Positions 58,133 to 64,000 of a stretch of 64,000 bases of DNA are shown here, piece by piece. The position numbers and the translations under genes are program-made. The stretch lies in NCBI GenBank assembly GCA_017621475.1, contig JAGATA010000029.1, positions 1 to 64,000 on the forward strand, read 5' to 3'. The first letter of the stretch is position 1, and every line of letters starts with the position of its first letter. The notes beneath the pieces are model-generated. The model worked only from the letters and a program-made list of their open reading frames with translations, made no database searches and had not been told where the DNA came from. Source of the stretch: Clostridia bacterium (GTDB lineage: Bacteria > Bacillota > Clostridia > Oscillospirales > CAG-272).

Positions 58133-59170
58133 ATGAAGTATAATTTTTTGTTTGAAAAAAGCGCGTTCTGCCTGCCGGGAAACGCCGTGGACGTTGCTAA
58201 GAAGGCTTCACAAAACGATCTTCGGGTGCTTATGGCTTTGGGCAGCGGAAGATTTTCGGATGAAGCGCAGATAGCCAAATTTCTCGGCATATCCGTTTCC
58301 TCCGCCGTGCGTTCGCTGGAGTTCTGGCGCGGTGCGGGCGTTGTGGAGCTTCCCGAGGAAAACGGAGAGGTCAAGTTCTTTGAAACGTCGGAATTTACCG
58401 TGCCCTCCGAGGTAATAAAAACGGATGCCCCCGAAAAGGCACCCCAAAAAGTTCAGGAGATACAAAAGGTTTCTCCCCCCAATGTGGACAGGGATTCATA
58501 TACGAGCGAGGAGATAGACCGCATTTGCGCCGAAAAAGCAAACGTTCCGCTTCTTATCGATGCTTGCCAGGCGATACTTGAAAAGACGTTTACAAAGACG
58601 GAAATATCCGGCATAGTTTATCTTTCCGATCACCTTCGTTTTGATGACGAATATATAATGATGCTTTGTATGCACTGTAAGGCGCGCGATAAAGCTTCCG
58701 TACGCTATGTGGAGAAGCTTGGAATTTCTCTTTACGACAGCGGAGTTGTGACCGTGCCCGAGCTTGATAAATATATAAAGAAAGAAAGCAAAAAGAACGA
58801 AGTGGAAACGAAGATACGAAAGCTTTTCGGCTTGGGAGAGCGCACGCTCGTGCCCAAGGAGCGCGAATACATCAACAAATGGATAATCGAATGGGCTCTG
58901 CCGTTCGAGCTTATAGAGAAGGCGTACGAGGCTATGATGGGCTCGGGAAGAGTAGAGAAGCCCTCCTTTGCATATGAGAACGGAATACTTGAGAAATGGC
59001 GCGAGGCGGGCGTTAAAACGCCCGAGGACGTTGACGCTATGAAAGAGGCGCGCAAAAAGGCGTCAAAGCCCGCTTCGCAAAAGGAAACGAGCTTTGACCT
59101 TGATGAATTTTTCGAGCTTGCGGTAAAACGCGGCGCGGGCCGTGCCGACGGCATAAAAACGGGAGAATAA
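58133..59170 (+). CDS. DnaD domain replication protein
   Basis: A 345-residue DnaD/DnaB-type primosome protein. The N-terminal winged helix (about 1-75: NDLRVLMALGSGRFSDEAQIAKFLGISVSSAVRSL is the core) is followed by a linker and a C-terminal DnaD (DnaB_2) domain (about 225-305) with Y-I-N-K-W and the ending S-F-A-Y-E-N-G-I-L-E-K-W. These proteins remodel DNA at origins and help load the replicative helicase. The start is unclear: ATG 58133 has no good ribosome site, and TTG 58115 is in frame upstream. It is followed 21 bp later by the helicase loader gene. Confidence 0.85.
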   Translation: MKYNFLFEKSAFCLPGNAVDVAKKASQNDLRVLMALGSGRFSDEAQIAKFLGISVSSAVRSLEFWRGAGVVELPEENGEVKFFETSEFTVPSEVIKTDAPEKAPQKVQEIQKVSPPNVDRDSYTSEEIDRICAEKANVPLLIDACQAILEKTFTKTEISGIVYLSDHLRFDDEYIMMLCMHCKARDKASVRYVEKLGISLYDSGVVTVPELDKYIKKESKKNEVETKIRKLFGLGERTLVPKEREYINKWIIEWALPFELIEKAYEAMMGSGRVEKPSFAYENGILEKWREAGVKTPEDVDAMKEARKKASKPASQKETSFDLDEFFELAVKRGAGRADGIKTGE

Positions 59171-59191
59171 ATTCCGAAACAGGAGAGTCAT

Positions 59192-60175
59192 ATGGGATAC
59201 AACGCCGAAAACTGCAGAAAAATTGCCGCTATCTACAGCGAAAAGAATTTCCGCGCTCAAAAAGAAGCGGAAGCACGCAAAGAAAAATTACATATGCTTT
59301 TTCCCGAGATAGCGGAGATAGACCGTGTCCTTTCCGAAACGGGTATGAAGATCTTTTCCGCCGCGCTTTCGGGCGAGGGGAATATCGACAAGCGTATAGC
59401 AGAGCTTAAACGTGCCAACGACGAGCTTCTTGAAGCAAGACGCGAGATACTTGTTTCCCACGGTTATCCTGCGGATTACAGCGACCTTAAATTTGAATGT
59501 GACAAGTGCCGAGATACGGGATACGTGGAAGGAAAGATGTGCTCTTGTATGCGCCGCGACCTCGTTATGGCGGGGTACGAAAGCTCGGGCATAGGCAAGC
59601 TTATAGCAAAGCAGAATTTTGAAAACTTCGACCTTTCGTATTACAAGGGCGCGGAATATGAGCAGATGAGCCGCGTTTTTGAAAGCGTGAGCGATTTTGC
59701 AAATACTTTCCGCGAAAACAGCGGCAGAAACCTGCTCTTCATAGGAATGACGGGGCTGGGAAAAACGCACCTTTCGAGCGCTTGCGCAAAGGCGATCATA
59801 GAGCGTGGATTTGACGTTGTTTATGAGAGCGCGCAGAATATCTTCTCCGATTTTGAATATGAGCGCTTTTCCCGTGGATACAACAACGATGAACAAAGCT
59901 CTAAAACGGACAGGTATTTTGAATGCGATCTGCTTATAATAGATGACCTTGGAACGGAGCTTTCCAATCAATTCACAACATCCTGCCTTTACAATATCGT
60001 AAACACGCGTATGTGCGCAGGTAAGTCTATTATTATTAACACAAACCTCAAACGCGGAGAGCTTATGGAAAAATACCAGGATCGCGTTACTTCCCGCCTT
60101 TTCGGGGAGTTTGAGGTATGCCTTTTTGTCGGCAGGGATATAAGAAGCCAAAAACTTGAAAGGGGCAGATATTGA
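59192..60175 (+). CDS. dnaC: DnaC/DnaI-type helicase loader ATPase
   Basis: A 327-residue AAA+ protein that loads the replicative helicase. A zinc-binding C-x2-C...C-x-C set (CDKCRDTGYVEGKMCSC, about 107-123) precedes the ATPase domain with Walker A GMTGLGKTHL (about 185-194), Walker B LLIIDDLGTE and a sensor segment IIINTNLKRGEL. The N-terminal helical region would contact the helicase. The ribosome site is AGGAGA. It forms an operon with the upstream DnaD gene, and its stop overlaps the start of a 64-residue membrane protein (TGATG). Confidence 0.9.
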   Translation: MGYNAENCRKIAAIYSEKNFRAQKEAEARKEKLHMLFPEIAEIDRVLSETGMKIFSAALSGEGNIDKRIAELKRANDELLEARREILVSHGYPADYSDLKFECDKCRDTGYVEGKMCSCMRRDLVMAGYESSGIGKLIAKQNFENFDLSYYKGAEYEQMSRVFESVSDFANTFRENSGRNLLFIGMTGLGKTHLSSACAKAIIERGFDVVYESAQNIFSDFEYERFSRGYNNDEQSSKTDRYFECDLLIIDDLGTELSNQFTTSCLYNIVNTRMCAGKSIIINTNLKRGELMEKYQDRVTSRLFGEFEVCLFVGRDIRSQKLERGRY

Positions 60176-60369
60176 TGGGCGGCGAGATAGGCATCATCGG
60201 CGGCGCAGATACGCCGACGTTTCTTTTCATTTTGGAAAAGTTCCTTTTAAACGCAGTTATTGCCGTTTTGATAGCCATTGCCATTGCTTCTGCCGCAATG
60301 CTGTGCATTTTGCTTTTGAAAAAGAGGAAAAAACACGATGAAAATAAGAAAGATAGAAGAAAAAGATAA
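60175..60369 (+). CDS. 64-residue membrane peptide with decarboxylase-beta signature
   Basis: A 64-residue protein whose N-terminus, MGGEIGIIGGADTPTFLFIL, closely matches a conserved loop of sodium-translocating decarboxylase beta subunits (consensus IGIIGGADGPT, with T replacing G here). One membrane helix (about 26-50) and a highly basic tail (KKRKKHDENKKDRRKR) follow. It is far too short to be a decarboxylase subunit. Its start overlaps the dnaC stop and its end overlaps the GNAT gene, so it is embedded in the operon. Function unknown. Confidence 0.65.
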   Translation: MGGEIGIIGGADTPTFLFILEKFLLNAVIAVLIAIAIASAAMLCILLLKKRKKHDENKKDRRKR

Positions 60370-60775
60370 GAGCATTTATTTGGAAATGGCGCGGGATTTT
60401 TACGCATCTCCCGCCGTGCTTTCCAATATACCGGAGGAAAACCTGACCTCCTCTTTCCGCGAATTTACAAGCGGCACGCCGTTTGGGGATGCATTTATTT
60501 TCGAGGAAGAGGGAAGCGTTATCGGCTACGGCGTGCTTGCTTACACGTATTCGCAGGAAGCGGGCGGCAAGGTCGTGTGGCTGGAGGAAATATACGTTAA
60601 AGAAGCGTTCCGCGGTAAGGGCGCAGGCTCACGCTTTATAGATTTTGTTCTCAACAATATTCCCGCAAAGCGCTACCGCCTTGAAACGGAACCGGAAAAC
60701 GAAAAAGCCGCCGCGCTTTACCGCCGCAAAGGCTTTGAGTTTTTCGAATACGTGAATTATAAAATGGATAGATAA
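60338..60775 (+). CDS. GNAT-family N-acetyltransferase
   Basis: A 145-residue acetyltransferase. The central strand VWLEEIYVKEAFRGKGAGSRFI contains the R/Q-x2-G-x-G/A acetyl-CoA loop, and the late E-N-E-K-A-A-A-L-Y-R-R-K-G-F-E motif is classic. Substrate unknown. The start ATG 60338 lies inside the preceding membrane-peptide gene (32-bp overlap) after GAGG, so it is the last gene of the dnaD-dnaC unit. A terminator follows. Confidence 0.85.
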   Translation: MKIRKIEEKDKSIYLEMARDFYASPAVLSNIPEENLTSSFREFTSGTPFGDAFIFEEEGSVIGYGVLAYTYSQEAGGKVVWLEEIYVKEAFRGKGAGSRFIDFVLNNIPAKRYRLETEPENEKAAALYRRKGFEFFEYVNYKMDR

Positions 60776-60779
60776 AAAA

Positions 60780-60816
60780 GTACCGTCAGTATGTGTGCCG
60801 ACGGTACATTTTTTTA
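60780..60816. terminator. Intrinsic terminator
   Basis: GTACCGTC / GACGGTAC stem with a 12-nt loop, flanked by A and T runs that work in both directions. Confidence 0.82.
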
Positions 60817-60824
60817 TGTAAATT

Positions 60825-61160
60825 TTACTTTGTGTTACGCTCAAATTTTATTATTTTTCCGCCTTGCCAAGTAAGCATTCCTTCATCTCCTATTACAAGA
60901 TTATTTGGAACTTTTGCGCGAAGTCTTACTCTTTCTCCCCTTTCAGTTTCAAATAATACTTTTGTTTCAAAAGATTGAGAAGGTGCTTTTTCTATCAATC
61001 TGGCTTTTTCCGTTAAGATCGGTTGTGTGCTATCCGCAGCACTTTGACCGAGCTTTATTATTCCATATATAATCCATATGAAAATAGCCATTCCAACAAG
61101 TATAGCGATAAATACAGAAGCGTCTTCTATACTGTCAAATCCATCAATTTCAATATTCAT
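60825..61160 (-). CDS. DUF2500-like membrane protein
   Basis: A 111-residue protein with one membrane helix (about 15-38) and a small C-terminal beta domain (about 48-108). The pattern V-L-F-E-T-E-R-G-E-R-V-R-L...G-D-E-G-M-L-T-W-Q-G...F-E-R matches DUF2500 proteins, whose function is unknown. It is the last of four small membrane-protein genes on the minus strand (62345 to 60825), probably one unit controlled by the XRE operators at 62380-62424. Confidence 0.7.
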   Translation of the reverse strand: MNIEIDGFDSIEDASVFIAILVGMAIFIWIIYGIIKLGQSAADSTQPILTEKARLIEKAPSQSFETKVLFETERGERVRLRAKVPNNLVIGDEGMLTWQGGKIIKFERNTK

Positions 61161-61175
61161 TAGTTATATCTCCTA

Positions 61176-61448
61176 TCAATAATCTGTTTTGTTGGAACCT
61201 TTTACAAGGCCAATAAATAATACGATACCACCAATAATCAAGGAGGTTACGCCGGTTGTTTTGAGAATTTGAGCGCCGTTTAGGCCGTCTAGGTCTTCTC
61301 CCAGTACATAGTTGTCAAATTCTTTATATGTACCGTTTTGCATATATCCGGAAGATACATTTATTCCCGTGGATTCCTCTTTAATAATTCCTGATGCCAA
61401 TGTAAGTAAAATTCCTATTATAAGCAACATTGCTCCAAAAAATTTCAT
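61176..61448 (-). CDS. Two-helix membrane protein of unknown function
   Basis: A 90-residue protein with membrane helices at about 1-20 and 65-84 and a polar loop between them. The C-terminus is short and basic (GSNKTDY). I do not recognise the family. It lies 15 bp upstream of the DUF2500-like gene and 28 bp downstream of the 139-residue membrane gene, on the same strand. Confidence 0.55.
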   Translation of the reverse strand: MKFFGAMLLIIGILLTLASGIIKEESTGINVSSGYMQNGTYKEFDNYVLGEDLDGLNGAQILKTTGVTSLIIGGIVLFIGLVKGSNKTDY

Positions 61449-61476
61449 TGAAATATGTTTTCCTTTCTTTATTTAA

Positions 61477-61896
61477 TTATTCCGATTGTTTATAGTCGTA
61501 TATACAATTATTATTGGCGTCTTCAAAATTCGATAAAATTTCCGTTTTTGATTGTTCCTTGTAATTGTAATCTTCCGAATAATCTCTTTTTAAATATTTT
61601 TCTATTTTATCTCTCTGCAATCTGGCCGTTAATTGAAGATTTCTGATAGAGTTTAATGTTTCTTGTATATTGAATAAATATTGAATTATTGCTCCAAAAG
61701 CAAGGAACAATGTTCCTAAAATAAGGGTTGTGAAGAAATATTTTGCCCATAAGCCAACGTCAAATTCCGTAACTTTTTCTCCCCAAGAAGTATAAGTTTC
61801 CGTTGATGCAATAATGCTGTGAAAGAAACCCAAAATATAAATTATGATAGATACACCATATAATGTATTAGCTATGAAATTTTTTAAATTTTTCAT
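61477..61896 (-). CDS. Membrane protein of unknown function, 139 residues
   Basis: Two membrane helices (about 9-30 and 47-75), then a charged, probably helical cytoplasmic tail rich in Arg, Lys, Asp and Asn. AT-rich codon use. No known domain is recognised. Its ATG overlaps the stop of the upstream 150-residue membrane gene by 4 bp (ATGA), showing translational coupling. Confidence 0.6.
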   Translation of the reverse strand: MKNLKNFIANTLYGVSIIIYILGFFHSIIASTETYTSWGEKVTEFDVGLWAKYFFTTLILGTLFLAFGAIIQYLFNIQETLNSIRNLQLTARLQRDKIEKYLKRDYSEDYNYKEQSKTEILSNFEDANNNCIYDYKQSE

Positions 61897-62345
61897 TTAT
61901 TAAACTCCATATTGGTTGTTTTTTCTTTTTTTGCGGAATCCTGCGCTTTTACATCTATAATGCTTAATGCATTATCAACTGTTTTAGAGAGCTCTCTTTG
62001 AGATATGAGCCAAAAAAGAACTGCGGAAATGATCGCCGCTATAGCAAGCGCAAAACCGCACAGACGTATTGAACGCAATAATCTTTCGTAGAAAGCGCCG
62101 ATAGCCAAAAGTGTGTTTTCCGCTTCATCGCTTTTAGTTTCTTCGCTTTGCGGGTCTTCACTTGCGTCAGTTAGTGCTTCTTCTTGAGTTTTGATAGTTT
62201 CTTCATAAGAATTATTTGCAATTATTGCTATTTGAGCGAACAACGCTAAAAATATGCCTAAAATAAGAATTATGGTGCAAATTATACGCCCTACTTTATA
62301 GGCAACCTTAATGGCGTATAAGCTGCTTAATGTTTGTTTGTTCAT
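61893..62345 (-). CDS. Membrane protein of unknown function, 150 residues
   Basis: Two membrane helices (about 17-38 and 92-114) separated by a very acidic loop (about 43-80, rich in Glu, Asp and Ser), and a basic C-terminal tail. The overall shape resembles that of the downstream 139-residue protein, so the two may be distant paralogues. The ribosome site is AGGAGG. It is the first gene of the cluster, divergent from the XRE regulator at 62457, with two perfect palindromes between them. Confidence 0.6.
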   Translation of the reverse strand: MNKQTLSSLYAIKVAYKVGRIICTIILILGIFLALFAQIAIIANNSYEETIKTQEEALTDASEDPQSEETKSDEAENTLLAIGAFYERLLRSIRLCGFALAIAAIISAVLFWLISQRELSKTVDNALSIIDVKAQDSAKKEKTTNMEFNK

Positions 62346-62379
62346 CAGAACCTCCTAAATATAAATTTTATACACATAT

Positions 62380-62424
62380 TTTACTCAATCTTTGAGTAAA
62401 TGCCAATACTCAATATTTGAGTAT
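62380..62424. promoter_or_regulatory. Twin perfect palindromes: XRE operators
   Basis: Two palindromes share the core ACTCAA-N3-TTGAGT: 62380-62400 (21 bp, outer bases TTT/AAA) and 62406-62424 (19 bp, outer bases AT/AT). Their centres are 25 bp apart. They occupy the divergent promoter region between the membrane-protein cluster and the XRE gene, so they are likely the operators of that regulator. Confidence 0.75.
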
Positions 62425-62456
62425 GATAAAATTTTTATAAAAAGCGGAGGGCATTT

Positions 62457-62678
62457 ATGGATTACAGAGAAAGATTGCGAGCGATAAGGGAGGATAGAGA
62501 CCTTACGCAGGCTCAGGTCGGCAAAGTTTTGAACAAATCTCAGCAGGGGTACAGCCATATAGAATCGGGCAGGGCAGAGCTGAAAATAGACGACCTTAAA
62601 TTACTCTGTAAATTTTACGGAGTTTGCGCGGATTATCTTATCGGCATTTGCGATACTCCTTTTCCATATCAAGAATAA
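62457..62678 (+). CDS. XRE-family HTH regulator
   Basis: A 73-residue protein that is almost entirely a Cro/CI helix-turn-helix (about 4-62: RLRAIREDRDLTQAQVGKVL, S-Q-Q-G-Y-S-H-I-E-S-G, A-D-Y-L-I-G). GGAGG precedes the ATG. It very likely binds the twin palindromes just upstream, controlling itself and the divergent membrane-protein cluster. Confidence 0.88.
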   Translation: MDYRERLRAIREDRDLTQAQVGKVLNKSQQGYSHIESGRAELKIDDLKLLCKFYGVCADYLIGICDTPFPYQE

Positions 62679-62716
62679 AAACGCTTGAAACCAAAGCAGG
62701 TTACAAGCGTTTTCTG

Positions 62717-62935
62717 TTAATTATCTTTTCTTCTATATTCGAGTATATCTCCCGGTTGGCAATCGAGCGCTTCGCAAAGCTTTGCAAGCGTGGATATTTT
62801 AAGGGCTTTTGCCTTGCCGTTTTTGAGCACCGAAATGTTGGAGATGGTGATGCCCACGCGCTCTGCAAGCTCCGTTACGCTCATCTTCCTTTTTGCAAGC
62901 ATAACGTCGATATTAAAAATTATTTCGTCCTGCAT
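62717..62935 (-). CDS. Cro/CI-type HTH regulator paired with DUF2975
   Basis: A 72-residue helix-turn-helix protein of the YozG-like group: MLAKRKMSVTELAERVGIT, ISNISVLKNGKAKAL, C-Q-P-G-D-I-L-E-Y ending. ATG 62935 follows GGGAGG by 5 bases; the frame is open further upstream but has no ribosome site. It lies 11 bp downstream of the DUF2975 gene, the usual pairing of these two families. Confidence 0.88.
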   Translation of the reverse strand: MQDEIIFNIDVMLAKRKMSVTELAERVGITISNISVLKNGKAKALKISTLAKLCEALDCQPGDILEYRRKDN

Positions 62936-62946
62936 AGAGTCCTCCC

Positions 62947-63423
62947 TTATATAGTAAGGTCGCACTCTTCTTGAAGTTCTGCGGCGCGCGCCACAAGGTG
63001 AGAGAGCGCGGCGAAGGCAACGGAGAGCACAATGCCCAAAAACGCCACAAGCACGCAAAAAGCCATCATAAAGAGGTTGTTCATTTCAAGCAGTAATAGG
63101 GCAATGTTCCCGAGAAACAAAAACAGCGTGTCCGCACCTGCAAGGATGGATATTATTTTAAGCCTTTTGGAATTTTTCGCGGTAAAAGCTCTGTCTTTTG
63201 CAATATCATTGCATACAAGCCAGGATATGGCGAGAACGGCATAACAGGGAACACCGCTTGCCCAGAGAACGCCAAGCCACGAATATTTTGCGGCGGCATC
63301 GTTTGCGAAAGGTTCGAGCGTGCCTGCCGTTATCGGCAAAACGAGCGCGTATATAAGCGCTCCGCAAGCACCAACGCATATTATCATCGTTTTAAGCCAT
63401 ACGGATAGATTTTTTCTGTTCAT
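62947..63423 (-). CDS. DUF2975 membrane protein
   Basis: A 158-residue protein with four membrane helices (about 12-33, 48-68, 88-110 and 118-142) and the DUF2975 pattern, including the central A-F-T-x-x-N-S-K-R-L-K segment between helices 2 and 3. The family function is unknown. It typically forms a two-gene cassette with a small HTH protein, as here; the membrane protein may sense a signal and affect the regulator. Confidence 0.85.
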   Translation of the reverse strand: MNRKNLSVWLKTMIICVGACGALIYALVLPITAGTLEPFANDAAAKYSWLGVLWASGVPCYAVLAISWLVCNDIAKDRAFTAKNSKRLKIISILAGADTLFLFLGNIALLLLEMNNLFMMAFCVLVAFLGIVLSVAFAALSHLVARAAELQEECDLTI

Positions 63424-63435
63424 ATAACACCTCTG

Positions 63436-64000
63436 TCATTTTATTTTTATTGAGCCTATGCCGCTTGCAAGTATCAGACGGCGGAGAAGCGGATCGTACA
63501 TAAACGGGCGCTTTAAGCATTTTAAGCCTATTTTAAGGCGTAGCTTGAACGTTTTGCACTTGTATAGGTGTTGAGCTTGCCGTGAGCCTTCTGCGTGTGA
63601 AAAAGCCTCAAAAAGCGCCTCCGCGCTTGCAAGAGCATAGCTTATGCCCTCCAAGGAGCTGGGGCTGATAAAGCCTGCCGCCTCCCCTATAAGAAAAGCG
63701 CCGCCCGCACCCGTAAACATCCCGCCCGAAAGTTTGGGGCGCAAAACGGTGCAAGCTTGCGTCTTTATCGGGCTTTTAAATATCTTTTCGGAAACTGTTC
63801 CGAGGGAAACGAGCTTTGCTTTTTGCGCTTCAAACGCTTCTCTCGGATTTCTATTTTCAAAAGCGCCGCCGAAAACGAGCATTCCGTCCTTGAAAAATAT
63901 CCAGGAGCAGGAGGGGGATGTGGCGCTGTCGAAAACGCAGGAATAATACGGGTCTTCGGTTTCCGCCGCAAAGCTTTGCTGGATAGCAACGTAGCGTTTT
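63436..64000 (-). CDS. FAD-dependent oxidoreductase, geranylgeranyl-reductase-like (partial)
   Basis: The 3' part of a gene that runs off the right edge; the start is not in the window. The frame is open from base 64000 to the stop at 63436 (about 187 residues). Features include YYSCVFDSATSPSCSW, FFKDGMLVFGGAF, and the flavin-binding FLIGEAAGFISPSSLEGISYA segment, characteristic of the geranylgeranyl reductase/FixC-like family that reduces isoprenoid double bonds or related substrates. An internal ATG at 63882 is not the start because homology continues upstream. Confidence 0.82.
   Translation of the reverse strand, partial: KRYVAIQQSFAAETEDPYYSCVFDSATSPSCSWIFFKDGMLVFGGAFENRNPREAFEAQKAKLVSLGTVSEKIFKSPIKTQACTVLRPKLSGGMFTGAGGAFLIGEAAGFISPSSLEGISYALASAEALFEAFSHAEGSRQAQHLYKCKTFKLRLKIGLKCLKRPFMYDPLLRRLILASGIGSIKIK

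Noticed and set aside
60825-63423. Prophage remnant or phage immunity region
   Set aside because: Two small HTH genes and membrane proteins are present, but no integrase, terminase, capsid or attachment-site repeats were found.

Overview
This 64 kb window is a chromosomal segment of a spore-forming, anaerobic member of the Clostridia, probably an uncultured gut species of the Oscillospirales or Christensenellales type. That placement is inferred from gene content: spoIIID, reverse rubrerythrin next to a PerR-type repressor, AddA, YebC, a DUF4317 protein, a FeoB-associated Cys-rich peptide, a dnaD-dnaC pair, strong Shine-Dalgarno sequences, several TTG/GTG starts, and short palindromic repeats of the kind common in gut Clostridia. 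No rRNA, CRISPR array, transposase or phage structural gene was seen. One tRNA (Ser-GGA) is present.

Layout. 0.4-8 kb: lacZ translationally coupled to a DUF4317 gene, then NAD(P)HX repair, a CarD-like regulator and a FucO-like alcohol dehydrogenase with its own palindrome-marked promoter. 8.3-18.9 kb: the most unusual part. A promoter, a roughly 160-nt leader or ncRNA and an intrinsic terminator precede a run of eight genes for surface or secreted proteins. Six of them, including a 1406-residue beta-helix protein, carry the same C-terminal beta-rich domain, with Y-x-V-D-I/V-x-F near its start and a V-x-N-x-S/A-D segment. Two membrane-anchored proteins with similar ectodomains sit at the two ends. 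One member has a single in-frame stop codon. 18.9-22.7 kb: an AraC regulator with a perfect palindrome in its promoter, a fucose-isomerase-like enzyme and an MFS transporter. 23-32 kb: a small secreted protein, then housekeeping genes on the minus strand (obgE, ligA, a phosphohexomutase flanked by inverted copies of a ~200 bp repeat, yebC, argS).

32-39 kb: an oligopeptide-binding lipoprotein, a serine hydrolase, and the iron locus feoA-feoB-Cys-rich peptide with three matching GTTAG-N6-CTAAY operators. 39-47 kb: spoIIID, addA, a membrane protein, PerR plus reverse rubrerythrin, a GNAT gene followed by the decayed 3' end of a second rubrerythrin, a probably frameshifted membrane gene divergent from an XRE regulator, a sugar isomerase/epimerase and tRNA-Ser. 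47.7-50.8 kb: a 1024-residue surface protein with Cys-rich repeats and a C-terminal anchor. 51-57.8 kb: YccF, a long acyltransferase, an exonuclease, uxaC, then a tight run of Mrp ATPase, a YwlE-like phosphatase, rimI and tsaD.

57.8-64 kb: a noncoding stretch with a cluster of DnaA boxes directly upstream of dnaD-dnaC, then a 64-residue protein bearing the IGIIGGAD signature of sodium-pump decarboxylase beta subunits, a GNAT gene, a four-gene cluster of small membrane proteins divergent from an XRE regulator with twin ACTCAA-N3-TTGAGT operators, an HTH-DUF2975 pair, and the 3' part of a flavin-dependent reductase running off the right edge.

Carbohydrate genes (lacZ, fucO-like, fucose-isomerase-like, uxaC) suggest a saccharolytic gut lifestyle. 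PerR/rubrerythrin and Feo fit an anaerobe that manages oxygen and ferrous iron.
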